Source: Erodium maritimum
Lineage: Eukaryota > Streptophyta > Magnoliopsida > Geraniales > Geraniaceae
NCBI GenBank assembly: GCA_963921825.1
Contig: OY997592.1
Span: forward strand, 61,586,336-61,650,335
DNA: 64,000 nucleotides
Reading direction: 5' to 3'
The stretch's first letter is position 1; every line of letters begins with the position of its first letter. The notes under the pieces were generated by a model that did no database searches, had not been told where the DNA came from, and saw nothing but the letters and a program-made list of their open reading frames with translations. Below are positions 45,197 through 55,787 of this stretch, one piece after another. Position numbers and translations under genes: made by a program.

Positions 45197-48100
45197 TTAC
45201 ACTAATTGGAGAGGCGCCATCTGGTCTTGGCGTGAGTACTGATGATTGGGTTGCAACGCGCTGACCTGGAAGTAGTCTCGAGAGTCGAATTGTTGAGGCT
45301 GCATCAGCTCAAAGCTAGTTCCTGCTGTTGGGGGTGGCATCAAGTTCATGCTCTGCTGCTGGTTTCTCTCATTCTCTGCTATCTGATACACGCCATTTTT
45401 TTGTTTCACAAAACTTACACATATTTTCAAATAACACCATCAGTATACGAGATAGAGGTCGAGAGATACATACCCTAGCTCGTAGGAACTGATTATTGTT
45501 ATGTAAATCAAGTTCCTGCTATGCAACCAAAATTCATTAAATAGGCAAAATGTAATGTGTTGGTTTCCAAATATTTGAAGTAGCATTGAATCAAAGTATA
45601 TGTATATTTCATAGCAAATTCAATTCCTACAATAGATACATATATACTACTGCAAAGTTATTCATGAATTTCATACACATCAAACTCTTCTTCCCTGCCA
45701 CCTTGAAGAAGAGTGACACAAGTAGAAACCTTGTAACTTGAGATGCAACAATTCTATTTATAGAATGGCAAATTGGTCATTACTAACTATTTTTTGTTTG
45801 CATCTTGTCATGATCGTACTGTGGAAAACCCTTCAAACTCTGCTACAAGGATTGTGTGACAGAGATTGTTCTAAATGTACTATTCTCATTCTAGACTAGA
45901 ACACCCTTGACAGAATCAACTTAAACTTTAAAGCCAAACTTGTAGATCACAAACGGGTATAAGTAGATTGCTTATTACAAGATAAAATGGAACTTCACAA
46001 AGTAAATCATAGGGCTAGATCTCACTCAGTTACTCCTAAGTATGCACTATATATTCCTAACTAATACTCTCAAGTTTTAAAACATTTTTAACAACCCCAT
46101 TTAGTTTTTTAGTCTGGTTTTACTCCAATTCCATCAAATTTTGGGTCTGAAATGACGATATGAAATAGTAAGTTAAGTAAAAATAAGGGTATTTGCGTCA
46201 TATTGACGGCATCCAAAATTTGGTGGTATGGGGTAAAATGAGATTGATGTTAACTTAATAGAGTTGTTAAAAAGGTTTTCACTTAGGAGTAGTTAATTGG
46301 TATATCTGAGTGAGACTACGGCTAAGTTATAGTAACATTTCTTGGTTAGATTCTTAATTAAATTAGGCATAAATGCATGAAAGAGGAAGAAGATTTGGAG
46401 AGCTTACCCTCTTGTGCATATACTCGATTTCAGCAAATAATAGCTCATTCTGGTTTTGAGAAAAACAGCAACTAGTTAGCTTTGATTCTCATGATGATGA
46501 TGATAATTAGCAATGATAACTAAGTATATACCTTTTTGGAGCGGATTCTGCTAATGCCTCTCTCTAGACGGCCCTCAAGGTTCTTCAGTTCCTTGACAGA
46601 TAAGCTGCTTAAGCACTCACCAAGCATTTGCCTGGATTCAATATTGTTAATTAGTATGAAATCATATAAACCTGAAATCTCCTAATGAAATCATTTGCTA
46701 TGTATATAATGGCTGATGATCATATTAGTTATACCTGTTAGCGTTTTGCAAATTCCCTATGTGTGAACGCAGTTTGGCTGCTTCTTGCTGATAGTACTGA
46801 AACATACATTCATATATAAACATCAACTCTCAATGTTTACAATAAATGTGCAGATAGATTCAAATAATTAACTGTGTCTTGATTATAAAGAATGAGTCAC
46901 AGTAATTAGCCTCATGTATTTCCAATTTGGTTGCTAATGAATATCCAAATCCACATTAATAAATCGATGACAGTGCTAAACAAGCCATGATGTATACCGC
47001 CAAAATGTTGAGTTCCTATTATATGGAAGGAAATTATCTTTTGCTTATTCCAAACTTAATCGTTAGATACATACATATATAGCAGAGTTTGGGTGCAAAT
47101 CTTCTTATAATACATTCCTACGATTCTTTCACCTTCTTTTGATCAATAAAATTAAAATTAAGTCTTCAGCAGATTTTATTTTATAGATTATATTTTAACA
47201 CCAAATTACATTAAACATATAACTTCTCATATGAAGATTTAGCTTAATTATCATCCAAGTAATTAATGAATGATGAAAGAAAAACTAGAAAATGGACATT
47301 AGTATTGATAATTACCTGTGCATTAACTTCAGCAACTGAACCAGTATTAGTTGAATCTGAACATGTCTTTTTGTATCTCTCAATTGTTCCTTTAACACTG
47401 CAATAATAAACTTTATTCAAAAAAAATATCATGTATATTCAAAATAATCTGAAGAATGTATTGTATTTTTTAAACCAGAGAATATATTGTTTATTGTTTC
47501 AAAAAATATCTTTATGAAACTAATAAAATGAATCCTCGAGAACAACAAAAAAACAGTTTATTATTAACATTTAAGTCACTAATAACATACATGAAATGTT
47601 AAACAGTCCAATCAACCGAAATCATGAAAGAAATTTCATGTCTTTTCTCTAAATTAATGTCACTCTGATTTGATATCAAAGACTGCAAATATAATATTAA
47701 GTATTTACAAAAGTCCCACTTTCCTAGACTTCCTCTGATACCTTAATTTCCTCGAGCCACTGATTGGTTACCTGTGCCACGCTGGCATCCTTTTCCACCA
47801 CACATTACTACACATTGGCTAATTCTCTTCCCCTCATCGGATTATCCACCTCGGTAATCACATTAATAATCCCGAAAAACAGGTTTTAAGGTATTTAAAA
47901 ATGATGATTCTTTTTTTTTGTCTGAACTCTAAGTCTGGAAGAGATCTGAGCCGTCGGTTTCAGTAAAGTTGTACGGACTTGCCAAAAACTCTCCCATTGG
48001 CTCTTGCTGTACAGTATCTCTCTAACCCAAGAAAAAAAAAAAAGCTGAACTTGCACAGAAATATCTATGCAAAGATCTTACAAGAAGTGTTAGGTCACAG

Positions 48101-49833
48101 CAAAGATGCCGAGAAGATGACACCATATTGGTGTTTGTGGAGTTAATTACGATTGGCCCAGAACCAGTACTGTCTTTCAAGTAGCAGAAGAAGAAGCAAA
48201 TTAGGGTTCTACTATGTGTAAAAAATGCAAGTGAAAATGATTTTAACTCTTCTGTCAGAAAGTTTAAGAACTGAAATAACGTGTGTGACGTGACCAAAGA
48301 TTCTGCCTCTGAAACCTTATTTCAGTGATCTGATCTTTATTATAAGAACCCTAAGAAAGCCTTTTTTCCCCTTTCCTTTCATCAAAATTGAAATATAAAA
48401 TATATGTAGAAAAACCAAATTGTTGGTGGGTTTTGATTGGCTTTTCAAGGGTTTCGTTCTGTTTCAACCATAACCCTAATTAACTGACCAAAACCCAGCT
48501 TTAGTTGACATATATAGTCTAAAAACTACACACAACAATAAGTGATTTTGATGTGGAAATCAAGGGTTTGGGTTATTTATTTCTAATTTTTTAGCTTTAG
48601 TGAAGTTACCCGTTTGAAGTCTTGGAGTGAAGTATGATGAGAGGATCAAAAGCTCCCAATTTGGTTAAGGTTTGACTTGGGAGTTGTGGGAGAAAAAAAG
48701 CCCTAATTAGGGTATGCAATGGTTGTGAGCTGATCTGGGTGTGATTGGCTGGAAAAGGGATGTTTAACATGTTTTTGAAGAACAAAAGAAAAACACCAAT
48801 CTGGGTTTTCAATTTGAAACCCTAATTTTGATATGTTAACTATAAAAATGGTTATATTTTCACATGACAAATTGTGACTGTACTTTATGGGTAAGCTGAA
48901 CCTAGTAGCTTCTTTTATGTGAGTTGAGTCATGAGTGGACTGACATGCTATTAAGGAAATGTCATGGGAGGATTGAGAAAGAGGAAGAGACTAATGAGAG
49001 CTTGACAGCTTTGCTTCTATCCTCAGAACATAGTGTCATGTATATCATTATTTTGTGCAGAAGAGAAAGAGAGTTCAATAGAAAAAAAATGGAAACAACA
49101 ATGGAGATAGAGAAGCTGATCTCACACTCCTGTTTATAAACATTCCAAAAGACTTATTAACAAGGAAAAGAAAGGGAAAAAAGAAAAAAAACCCATCACT
49201 CCTTCCATTTCCATATCCTGCACTTGTACCAGATCTATGCTTCCTATCTATCCAAAACACAAAAGGGTTTCATCAAAAACTCAAACCTAAGGAGCAGAAG
49301 AAGAAGAGACAAAAAAAATCATCTAAAAAACAACGATAAAAAAAATCTTTTTCACTAATTTCTTCAACTTTCTGCTTAAACCTACCCAAATTGAAGATCT
49401 GCCACAGCTAAAACTGGAATTTTTGGCAGAAAGTCCAGATTTTGAGAACACCCTTTTGAATAAGATAGAAAATAATGTATTGGGAAGCAAGAAAAATAAA
49501 TGAAAATTCAAGAAAGGGCAAGAACTGAAAATACAAAGATCAGTGATGTTTGAAGATTATGTGGAAGAAAGTAAGAGATTATATATGTATATATGGATAC
49601 CTGTTGTTGGCATACTCGTAGAGACGGCCGCGGTTGGAGAAGACGATGAGAGCAACCTCAGCATCACAAAGCACAGACAATTCATAGGCCTTCTTGAGCA
49701 AACCATTGCGGCGCTTGCAGAAGGTAACTTGCCTGTTGGTGGTGTTCTGGATCCGCTTGATCTCTATCTTCCCTCTGCCTCCCATCTTTCTCTGAGGAGA
49801 TGAGACCTCTCCACACTCATTTTGTACCTCCAT
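45197..49833 (-). CDS. AG: AGAMOUS-type MADS-box transcription factor (floral C class)
   Basis: Seven coding exons on the minus strand join in frame: 49833-49601, 47397-47316, 46796-46735, 46631-46532, 46450-46409, 45518-45474 and 45382-45197, giving 249 residues. A 16-residue N-terminal extension ([16 protein letters not shown]) precedes the MADS domain, as in the AG clade. The MADS domain ([20 protein letters not shown]) binds CArG boxes. I and K regions follow ([49 protein letters not shown]), then the C-terminal AG motifs ([26 protein letters not shown]). NTGSVAE and IAENERNQQ favour AG over SHATTERPROOF. Odd points: MGGRGK has one extra Gly, RIQN replaces the usual RIEN, and exon 7 has a tandem TAGCAG acceptor. 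The 2.2 kb second intron is the usual regulatory intron. Confidence 0.95.
45510..45523 (-). promoter_or_regulatory. Tandem splice acceptor (NAGNAG) of AGAMOUS exon 7
   Basis: On the minus strand the intron ends TTGCATAGCAG|GAACTT. Splicing after TAG starts the exon with CAG (Gln, exon 45518-45474, 45 nt). Splicing after CAG starts with GAA (exon 45515-45474, 42 nt, the usual AG exon length). Both keep the frame, so two proteins differing by one Gln in the K domain are possible. Confidence 0.75.
47757..48000 (-). promoter_or_regulatory. Candidate AGAMOUS intron-2 enhancer (LFY-type sites, CCAATCA box, AAGAAT)
   Basis: Within 245 bp, on the gene's strand, are CCAATCA (47767-47761, in AACCAATCAGTGG), CCAATGTG (47818-47811), AAGAAT (47912-47907) and CCAATGGG (48000-47993). 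CCANTG(T/G) is the LEAFY consensus. LFY sites, CCAATCA boxes and an AAGAAT motif are reported as conserved in the AG second intron of Brassicaceae. A canonical WUSCHEL TTAATGG site was not found; TTAATGTG (47871-47864) is the nearest. Function is inferred from motif content and location. Confidence 0.6.
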
Positions 49834-49837
49834 CGAT

Positions 49838-50118
49838 CTATGATACACAAAGAGAGTCTGATTGTCAAAACAAAACAAAACATGCCCATTTCTGCTTGGG
49901 ATTGTTATTAGTGATGATGAATTGGAACATTGACATGTGATCTGGTGGCACATGTGCATATAATGTAATGAGAATGGACAATTAAGAGAAAATTTAAAGG
50001 GTGAAAGAATAGAAGATTAGAAATAAGTTGATGAAGAGCCAAAAGAGGTGAAGCAATGAAAATGATTTGGGAGATTGTGTTTCAGTATTTTGCATATATC
50101 TTCTCTGTAGAGACTAAC
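49838..50118 (-). other. Probable 5' UTR intron of AGAMOUS
   Basis: On the minus strand, a donor CAG|GTTAGT at 50119/50118 and an acceptor ATAG|ATCG at 49838/49837 bracket 281 bp just upstream of the start codon. Plant AG genes normally carry an intron in the 5' leader. No cDNA is available to confirm it. Confidence 0.5.
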
Positions 50119-50298
50119 CTGGAAATTGAACAAAAGGGAGGAAGGTTTGGGGCAGAGAGAGAGAGAGAAATGATATATATGTGTAGTTGTGGACAGGAAC
50201 AAGGAACAGTTTCTCTCTACAGCTATATCCTTCTTTTACACTAAATTGAACACAGAGAGAAGCAGAAAATGGAATCAAAGGATGGTGTGGGAGATGGA

Positions 50299-50306
50299 TA
50301 TTTATA
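50299..50306 (-). promoter_or_regulatory. TATA box of AGAMOUS
   Basis: TATAAATA on the minus strand, in TTTATAAATATCCATC, lies about 180 bp upstream of the inferred 5' UTR splice donor. Transcription would start near 50270. Confidence 0.55.
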
Positions 50307-50509
50307 AAGTAAAAATCCTCAATATTTCCTTTTTCATTTCATTGTTTTGTACTCTGATTTATGTTGTCTAACTCCACTTTATTCTTCCATTTAATCGTTT
50401 AGTTACCCTTATTTTTATGTAGATGGTAAAAACCATAAGTTAACTTGATAATGGGATATTAGATTCTGATATATTTAACGTTAATATAAATATCTTGCAG
50501 CAAAGCAAA

Positions 50510-51283
50510 GCTCTAAAACCCTAACAACCATCCTCCTTCGATCTCTTGTCCCCGTCGATAACGATCGTGGCTTAGCCTCGGTTGTTGTCAGTGGAGGCCA
50601 ACCTTTTCACTTTTCTCCATCTTTTCTCAGGTGTTCTATATCATTCTCCATGGCTACTCGGTTCTCGTTTGTTCGTCACATGCCCTTTTCCTCCTCCTCT
50701 AGTTTCGGCCCCTTCAATCTCTTCGTTGCGTCATATTTCGCGGTGTAGGCCAGAGGGTCCATTGAGGCAGTGTCAGATCTATACTTCGATTGTGGAAGGG
50801 GCGGTGTGGGAGGAGAGTTGAAGTGTTATGTGTGAGACTTAGTGTTCTTCGGTGTTGTTCTTTGGATACCGATGATCAAAGTCAGATGGAGGAGTACCGA
50901 GATGATCGGCATGGTTGGATCCCAAGGAGACATGATCATGTTTCAAGCTTTTTTTTGTTATTTTTTGTTAGGTTTTGATTTTGGTTGTGGCCTTTTCAGG
51001 CCAAATAACTGCACTTGTTGTAGCATCGGTGTACATTAGTTGCATTTTGTGTACACTAGTTGCACTTTTGGTGTACACGTTTTTGTTGCACTTTTGTCGT
51101 GCGCTGTTGTTGCACATTCCGGGACGCACTTTGTTGCGTTGTATTCTTCGATCAGGAGTCGACAATATTAAGGTCTATCAAATCTAGAGTCTGTAATATT
51201 TACCGCTTTTTGGACGCTTTCATCGGTTACATGTATATCTTCACTGCTTGATGTATAGAATTATATCGTTACTCCCCTAAAAA
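50510..51283 (+). other. GC-rich retroposon relic upstream of AGAMOUS
   Basis: The composition changes abruptly from AT-rich promoter DNA to a CT/GT-rich stretch (CTCTAAAACCCTAACAACC) with no known domain, ending in CCCCTAAAAAAAG near 51283. It contains a degenerate run of GTTGCACTTTTGTCGTGC-like units at 51010-51140. It looks like a LINE-derived insertion, about 200 bp upstream of the AGAMOUS TATA box. No target duplication was found. Confidence 0.4.
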
Positions 51284-52150
51284 AAGATTTTGATGTATTC
51301 ATTAATAATGATACATTTTTGTAAATTATGCAAAACTCCATTTTTGTTTTTGTAATTTTATCACAATCAAGCTCATTGTGATGTTATTACTTTCCATAAT
51401 CCCTAATTTGTCGATTTCTTAACTCTTTACTTTTTTTAGCGAAAGAAACAATTTATTCAAAATCTAAAACTACATATGACGAGGAGTACATCGAGAGTAG
51501 TATATCCGAAGACGAACTACAACTAATCTTACAAACGAACTCGAGGTATAGGCGGGTTTTTGAGTGACTAAGCACTTTATTTTTACATTTGAAAGACCAA
51601 AGCAATAAAAAAACTAAGAATAGAAAATTAAGACTCGTACGACCTAAAACAATAATTGAACTATGAAATAGCTCTAGAACTAGGAGAATACGGATAATAA
51701 AAGCCTAAACCATCTCCGACTCAACCTGAACCCGGCCACTATGGCCTGAATACCAATGTAATTGCAAGGGAACGCGCCTGGTACGGGCTGGGATCACGTG
51801 AGATGGTGGAGGACCCCCAGAGTGTGTGTGTGTGGAGGGGGGGGGGAGCTATCAGTCCTCCGCAATAACCCATGGCTAGGTGGCCTCATTGGACCTGACG
51901 AGGTTGCATATCAGACCTCACCTAAGTCATCTAGTTGTTTGGGCCAACGAGAGCCCCTCCCGTTGTGATCATGTGTTCGCTCCTTGCATGAGAGGCTAAC
52001 ACGGATAAGGCGATAACCACCACGACAGGGAGTCGCAGATGGTCGCGGAGTAGACACCGCCCTTCTGATGCAGCAACGTCGCGATATGGAGGCGTGGAGA
52101 AGAACAACATCAAGGTTGTAAGGAAGAGACTCACGATAAGTCTCTTGGTG
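51284..52150. other. Intergenic, with LINE ORF1-like debris at 51760-52150
   Basis: 51284-51760 shows no feature. From 51760 the sequence is GC-rich with a GT run (51820-51833) and a G run. The frame GLIGPDEVAYQTSPKS resembles GLMGPDETVFQPSF on the minus strand near 57450, suggesting one dispersed retroelement family; I cannot name the domain. Confidence 0.35.
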
Positions 52151-52999
52151 ATGGATGTCACGCCCCAAATCCGGTTTTGACCGGACTCGAGACGTGACCA
52201 GAATTAAAAGTAGAAAAGCAATAAATAACTAACAAAAACCTTTATAATATCAAGATAAACTCTCTCAAATCAACATCGGTAAATAGTTCCAAAACTTCTA
52301 ATGAGTCACAGCTCAACATAAAGAGTCAAATAAATAATGTTTAGTACACACGACCAACATAACTCTAAGATAAACCCCAAGATGTCCAAAAGCTCCCGAG
52401 CCTCGAACCCACTAGACATCAGCTACGCCTGTAAAACAGTAAAAAATCAAAGGGGGTGAGCTTACGCTCAGTAGGAAAAAATCTTAACCACTCAACCCTT
52501 AGATCAGTACTATACTGCTTAAACAGATAACTCGAATAACGATATAATACGATTAACAATGAAACATTAAATAAACAGGATAGAACAAGATAGACACCAT
52601 ACTCACAAAGATAACAGTAACTTGAAAGGTTCCATAGAAATATTAAAACGTAACATAACGATTAAAATGGGAGTAATTGATATCACGCCAACCACTTGCT
52701 TTCTCAAGCCTCCGATCCATGGATAGATTCTGGGATCACATCGGTTCCCATATTCCGATCCACCAGAGTACTCATATCATATCAGATTTTCCCTCGGTCC
52801 AGAGGAGGCACATGTGTCAGGGCACCGGAAACAATCCCAAATGGGCGCTTATCATCGGAATTCTCGGAAATGCCTCCAAAGGACCATAAGTCATAGGGAA
52901 CCAAGTAGTGCTCCCGTAGGACGCACACACTTGGGTGAAACCGCTGTAACCATCTCTCATAAAGTAATTCAACCAACTGCCCCGTAGGGTCCAATAACC

Positions 53000-53115
53000 A
53001 ATGCCCTCAGGCTCCAATAATCAATCCTCATAATATCCAGTAACCAATGCCCTCAGGCTCCAATAATCAATCCTCATAATATCCAATAACCAATGCCCTC
53101 AGGCTCCAATACTCA
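53000..53115. repeat. 46 bp tandem repeat in LTR unit B
   Basis: AATGCCCTCAGGCTCCAATA starts at 53000, 53046 and 53092, a 46 bp period with about 2.5 copies. Confidence 0.9.
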
Positions 53116-53169
53116 ACCAACATCTCACAGTATCCGTCAAACTCCAACCACCACAACGGCACCGGATTA

Positions 53170-53190
53170 CCCCCCCCCCCCCCCCCCCCC
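53170..53190. repeat. Poly-C run of 21 in LTR unit B
   Basis: It lies between CACCGGATTA and GGTGTAGTACCG, the same position as the 23-C run of unit A. Confidence 0.95.
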
Positions 53191-54069
53191 GGTGTAGTAC
53201 CGAACCGAACAACCAAACATTTCAAGAATAAGAATAAGGAAAATGCACTATAATTCACTCATCAATGAACACTTCTCAAATCACACTTTCATCACAGCAA
53301 AGACATCCAATAACACTCCACACTTACCGTATACTTACCTGTCACGAACCATCGGTACATCGATCACCTAATTGTGCCCCTTGGCACAACTAGTCATACT
53401 CGATCATCTGTTCAATCAACAAGTAATCACTCAACCAAGCAAGTAAGCATTCAACTAATCAAACATAAAGTAAACTAGTTCCATTAGACTCTTGATTATC
53501 CTAATAACTAGCAACCAAGCATGTGAACCTAGCACACAACTAATCCGGGAGCTCAACACAGCCTCTCTACCAGTAAATCAATTCTCAAGTATTGAAAGCG
53601 AGTTACACTAGTCATCTTCATCCTAAGCATGCATTCTAGACACTTCCGGTTATTAATAATTGAAAGACGATTATTCTAGTTATTCGCATCCTATAGGCAA
53701 TTCTAGGACCTTTCCGATTTTATTAACCTAACATGCATACTAAGCGTTTAAAATAAGAAGTTAAGACTTTCCCTACCTCTTGGTAATCCTCTAAAACTCT
53801 GTTGTAAAACTCGGTAGTCACAACTCCGTTCTTCACACGGGTTTCGGCGTGATCTTCGTTCTTCTAGCTCGAGTCCAAGTTCTTCCTTCCTTCCTTGCTC
53901 GGTACCACGGTTTTAGACCACAATAAGACCAAAAATGAGTAACTCAACGATGCTCTTCTCCCCAAAAATACAGAACAATACTCAAGTAATGGAAATAAGG
54001 TTTGAAGAAATGATTTAGGAATCATAATGGGCGAAAAGGAAGGGTTTTGGATATGGAGGTCTGATCCGG

Positions 54070-54220
54070 AATGCCATACGGACCGTGTGGCTAGTCGTGC
54101 TGGAACCTGGCACGGACCGCATCACAGTTCCGCCCGGGAGCCAGCACGGACCGCGTCACAGACCGGCCCGGAGTGCGACACGGACCGTGTGAGGTACCGT
54201 ACCGGACTCTTGTCCGTTCC
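54070..54220. repeat. 34 bp tandem array of CACGGACCGTG-type dyads in LTR unit B
   Basis: CGGACCG starts at 54079, 54113, 54147 and 54181, exactly 34 bp apart, each within a dyad such as ACACGGACCGTGT. It corresponds to the 35 bp array of unit A, but the sequences have diverged while spacing and dyad symmetry are kept. Confidence 0.85.
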
Positions 54221-55174
54221 GTGCCGCGTGTCGTGCCGGTACCAGGCCCGTTCCGTGCCGGCACCTAGCCCGATCCGGGTCACATTCCGCGCCAAACCTG
54301 ACCAATTCCTTCACCTTTCTTCCCCAACTCGAGTTTCACGAAAATCACAACAAAAACCCCATTTCCAAGTCCTCTTAACTCCAAAATGTTCATCCAAAGT
54401 TACCCAACATCAACACCCTCAATGGGTTCATCAAAACTTCAACCAAAACACAATCCAAACATCCTACTTCACTACTTCTTCTCCAAGTAACAACCACAAA
54501 GCTAGTTCTTCAACTTTAAGCCAAAACCCACAAAACCCATAGATTGAAAGTGGATGGAATGAGAAATTTAGAGCATCCATACCTTGGGGATGTGTAGGAG
54601 ATGAAGCTAGCAAGCTTGGGAAGGAGAAATGGTGGAAAGATGAGCCAAAAACCTCCTCTTTGCTCTCTTTCTTCTTGCTCAAGCCAAGAGCTCCTCTCTT
54701 CTCTCCCTTTAGAATTTCTCTGCAGCAAATATGAGGAGAAATGCTGAATTTGTGTCCAACAATTGCCTTTAATGACCTACAAGCTAAATGACCAAAAGGC
54801 TCTTGTTAGTTTTATCCTTTTAGAGCCTTTAGGGAGGGTCAAGAGGTCATTTCAACTCCTTTTCTTATCAACCAAGCCTCCAATGCCATGTGGCATTGTG
54901 GGAGCCACTTTATTTTAATAAAAATCCAGCAGTCCAATTTTAGTCGTGAAAGTCGATATAAAGTCCAAGTTTGACCAGAAATTGACCGTTACAAAATTAC
55001 AGTCAAACTGAAGGAAATGACCCAACTAAGCTAATCGTGATGACGGCTAAGCTTTTTGGGCCCCGGAAATGTCCCGAATGACTTCCTGAGTCTTCGATTG
55101 ACTTTTCCAGCCAAAAGTCAAACTTGGTTAGAATTCGCCGGTTCTACCGGGATCGACCGAGGGCGCTTCTTAAA

Positions 55175-55787
55175 ATGGAGGTCTTGCACGATAGCGACAT
55201 CCCGAACTAAGGCAAAAGGAGGATAAAGACCGCGACTTGCGATGGCTAAGGTCGAGAGCTCTCAATCCTATTAGAGAACTATATCCGTTTGCTTTGCTTT
55301 TTGGATTTGGTATATGATATAATTATCTGTACTCCTTACCTCGTTTTCATTGTCTTTTAATTAGTTTTTTTTAAGTATTTTTTAGTTTTCAATATCATTT
55401 TGTTACGTTGATCCCATTTTTTAATCACACAGTTTCAAATATCTTGTGATTCTAATTTCACGGTCTCATTATATATCATGTTTCTCCGATTCCACTCATT
55501 GTCTAATTTTATAGTTTTCACATGTTTGTATTTACATGTAACATATTTATAATAGATTAGTTGTCTATGAAAATGATCGAGATCTACGTACAAAAATCCC
55601 AATCGAATATAAAGCAATGATAACAACGGCGGCTAGGGTTAGGCTTTTTTGTCGTTGATGTTTGGTTTGATTCTTGTTCTTTGTGCTTATGCAAGTGTGG
55701 TCCGGGAAAAAGGCGCTGGGGTCATGAGGGGAAGGAGCCCTAGCCTTTGGTGGTTGTGGGAGCTCTATGTAAGCTCACATACACCTA
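55175..55787. other. AT-rich intergenic stretch
   Basis: No gene, repeat boundary or known motif is recognised. Confidence 0.4.

Larger units (their letters stand above)
52156..55174 (-). repeat. Long LTR-like unit B (~3.0 kb), possible solo LTR
   Basis: It begins TGTCACGCCCCAAATCC and shares its landmarks with 32829-35770 in the same order. ATGGA occurs on both sides (52151-52155 and 55175-55179), as a 5 bp target duplication would. If that is right the far end reads TTTAAG on the minus strand instead of TG, which is unusual, so that end is provisional. The 171-codon frame 54027-54542 lies over the dyad array and is not a gene. No gag or pol is inside. Confidence 0.65.

Noticed and set aside
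48122..48130. CArG box (CCATATTGG) in AGAMOUS intron 2
   Set aside because: It has only five A/T bases between CC and GG, one short of the consensus.
52975..53115. CRISPR-like array
   Set aside because: This is a plain 46 bp tandem repeat without unique spacers, in a plant LTR.
54027..54542. 171-codon frame in LTR unit B
   Set aside because: It is generated by the GC-rich 34 bp dyad array and adjacent CA-rich sequence; no family resemblance.
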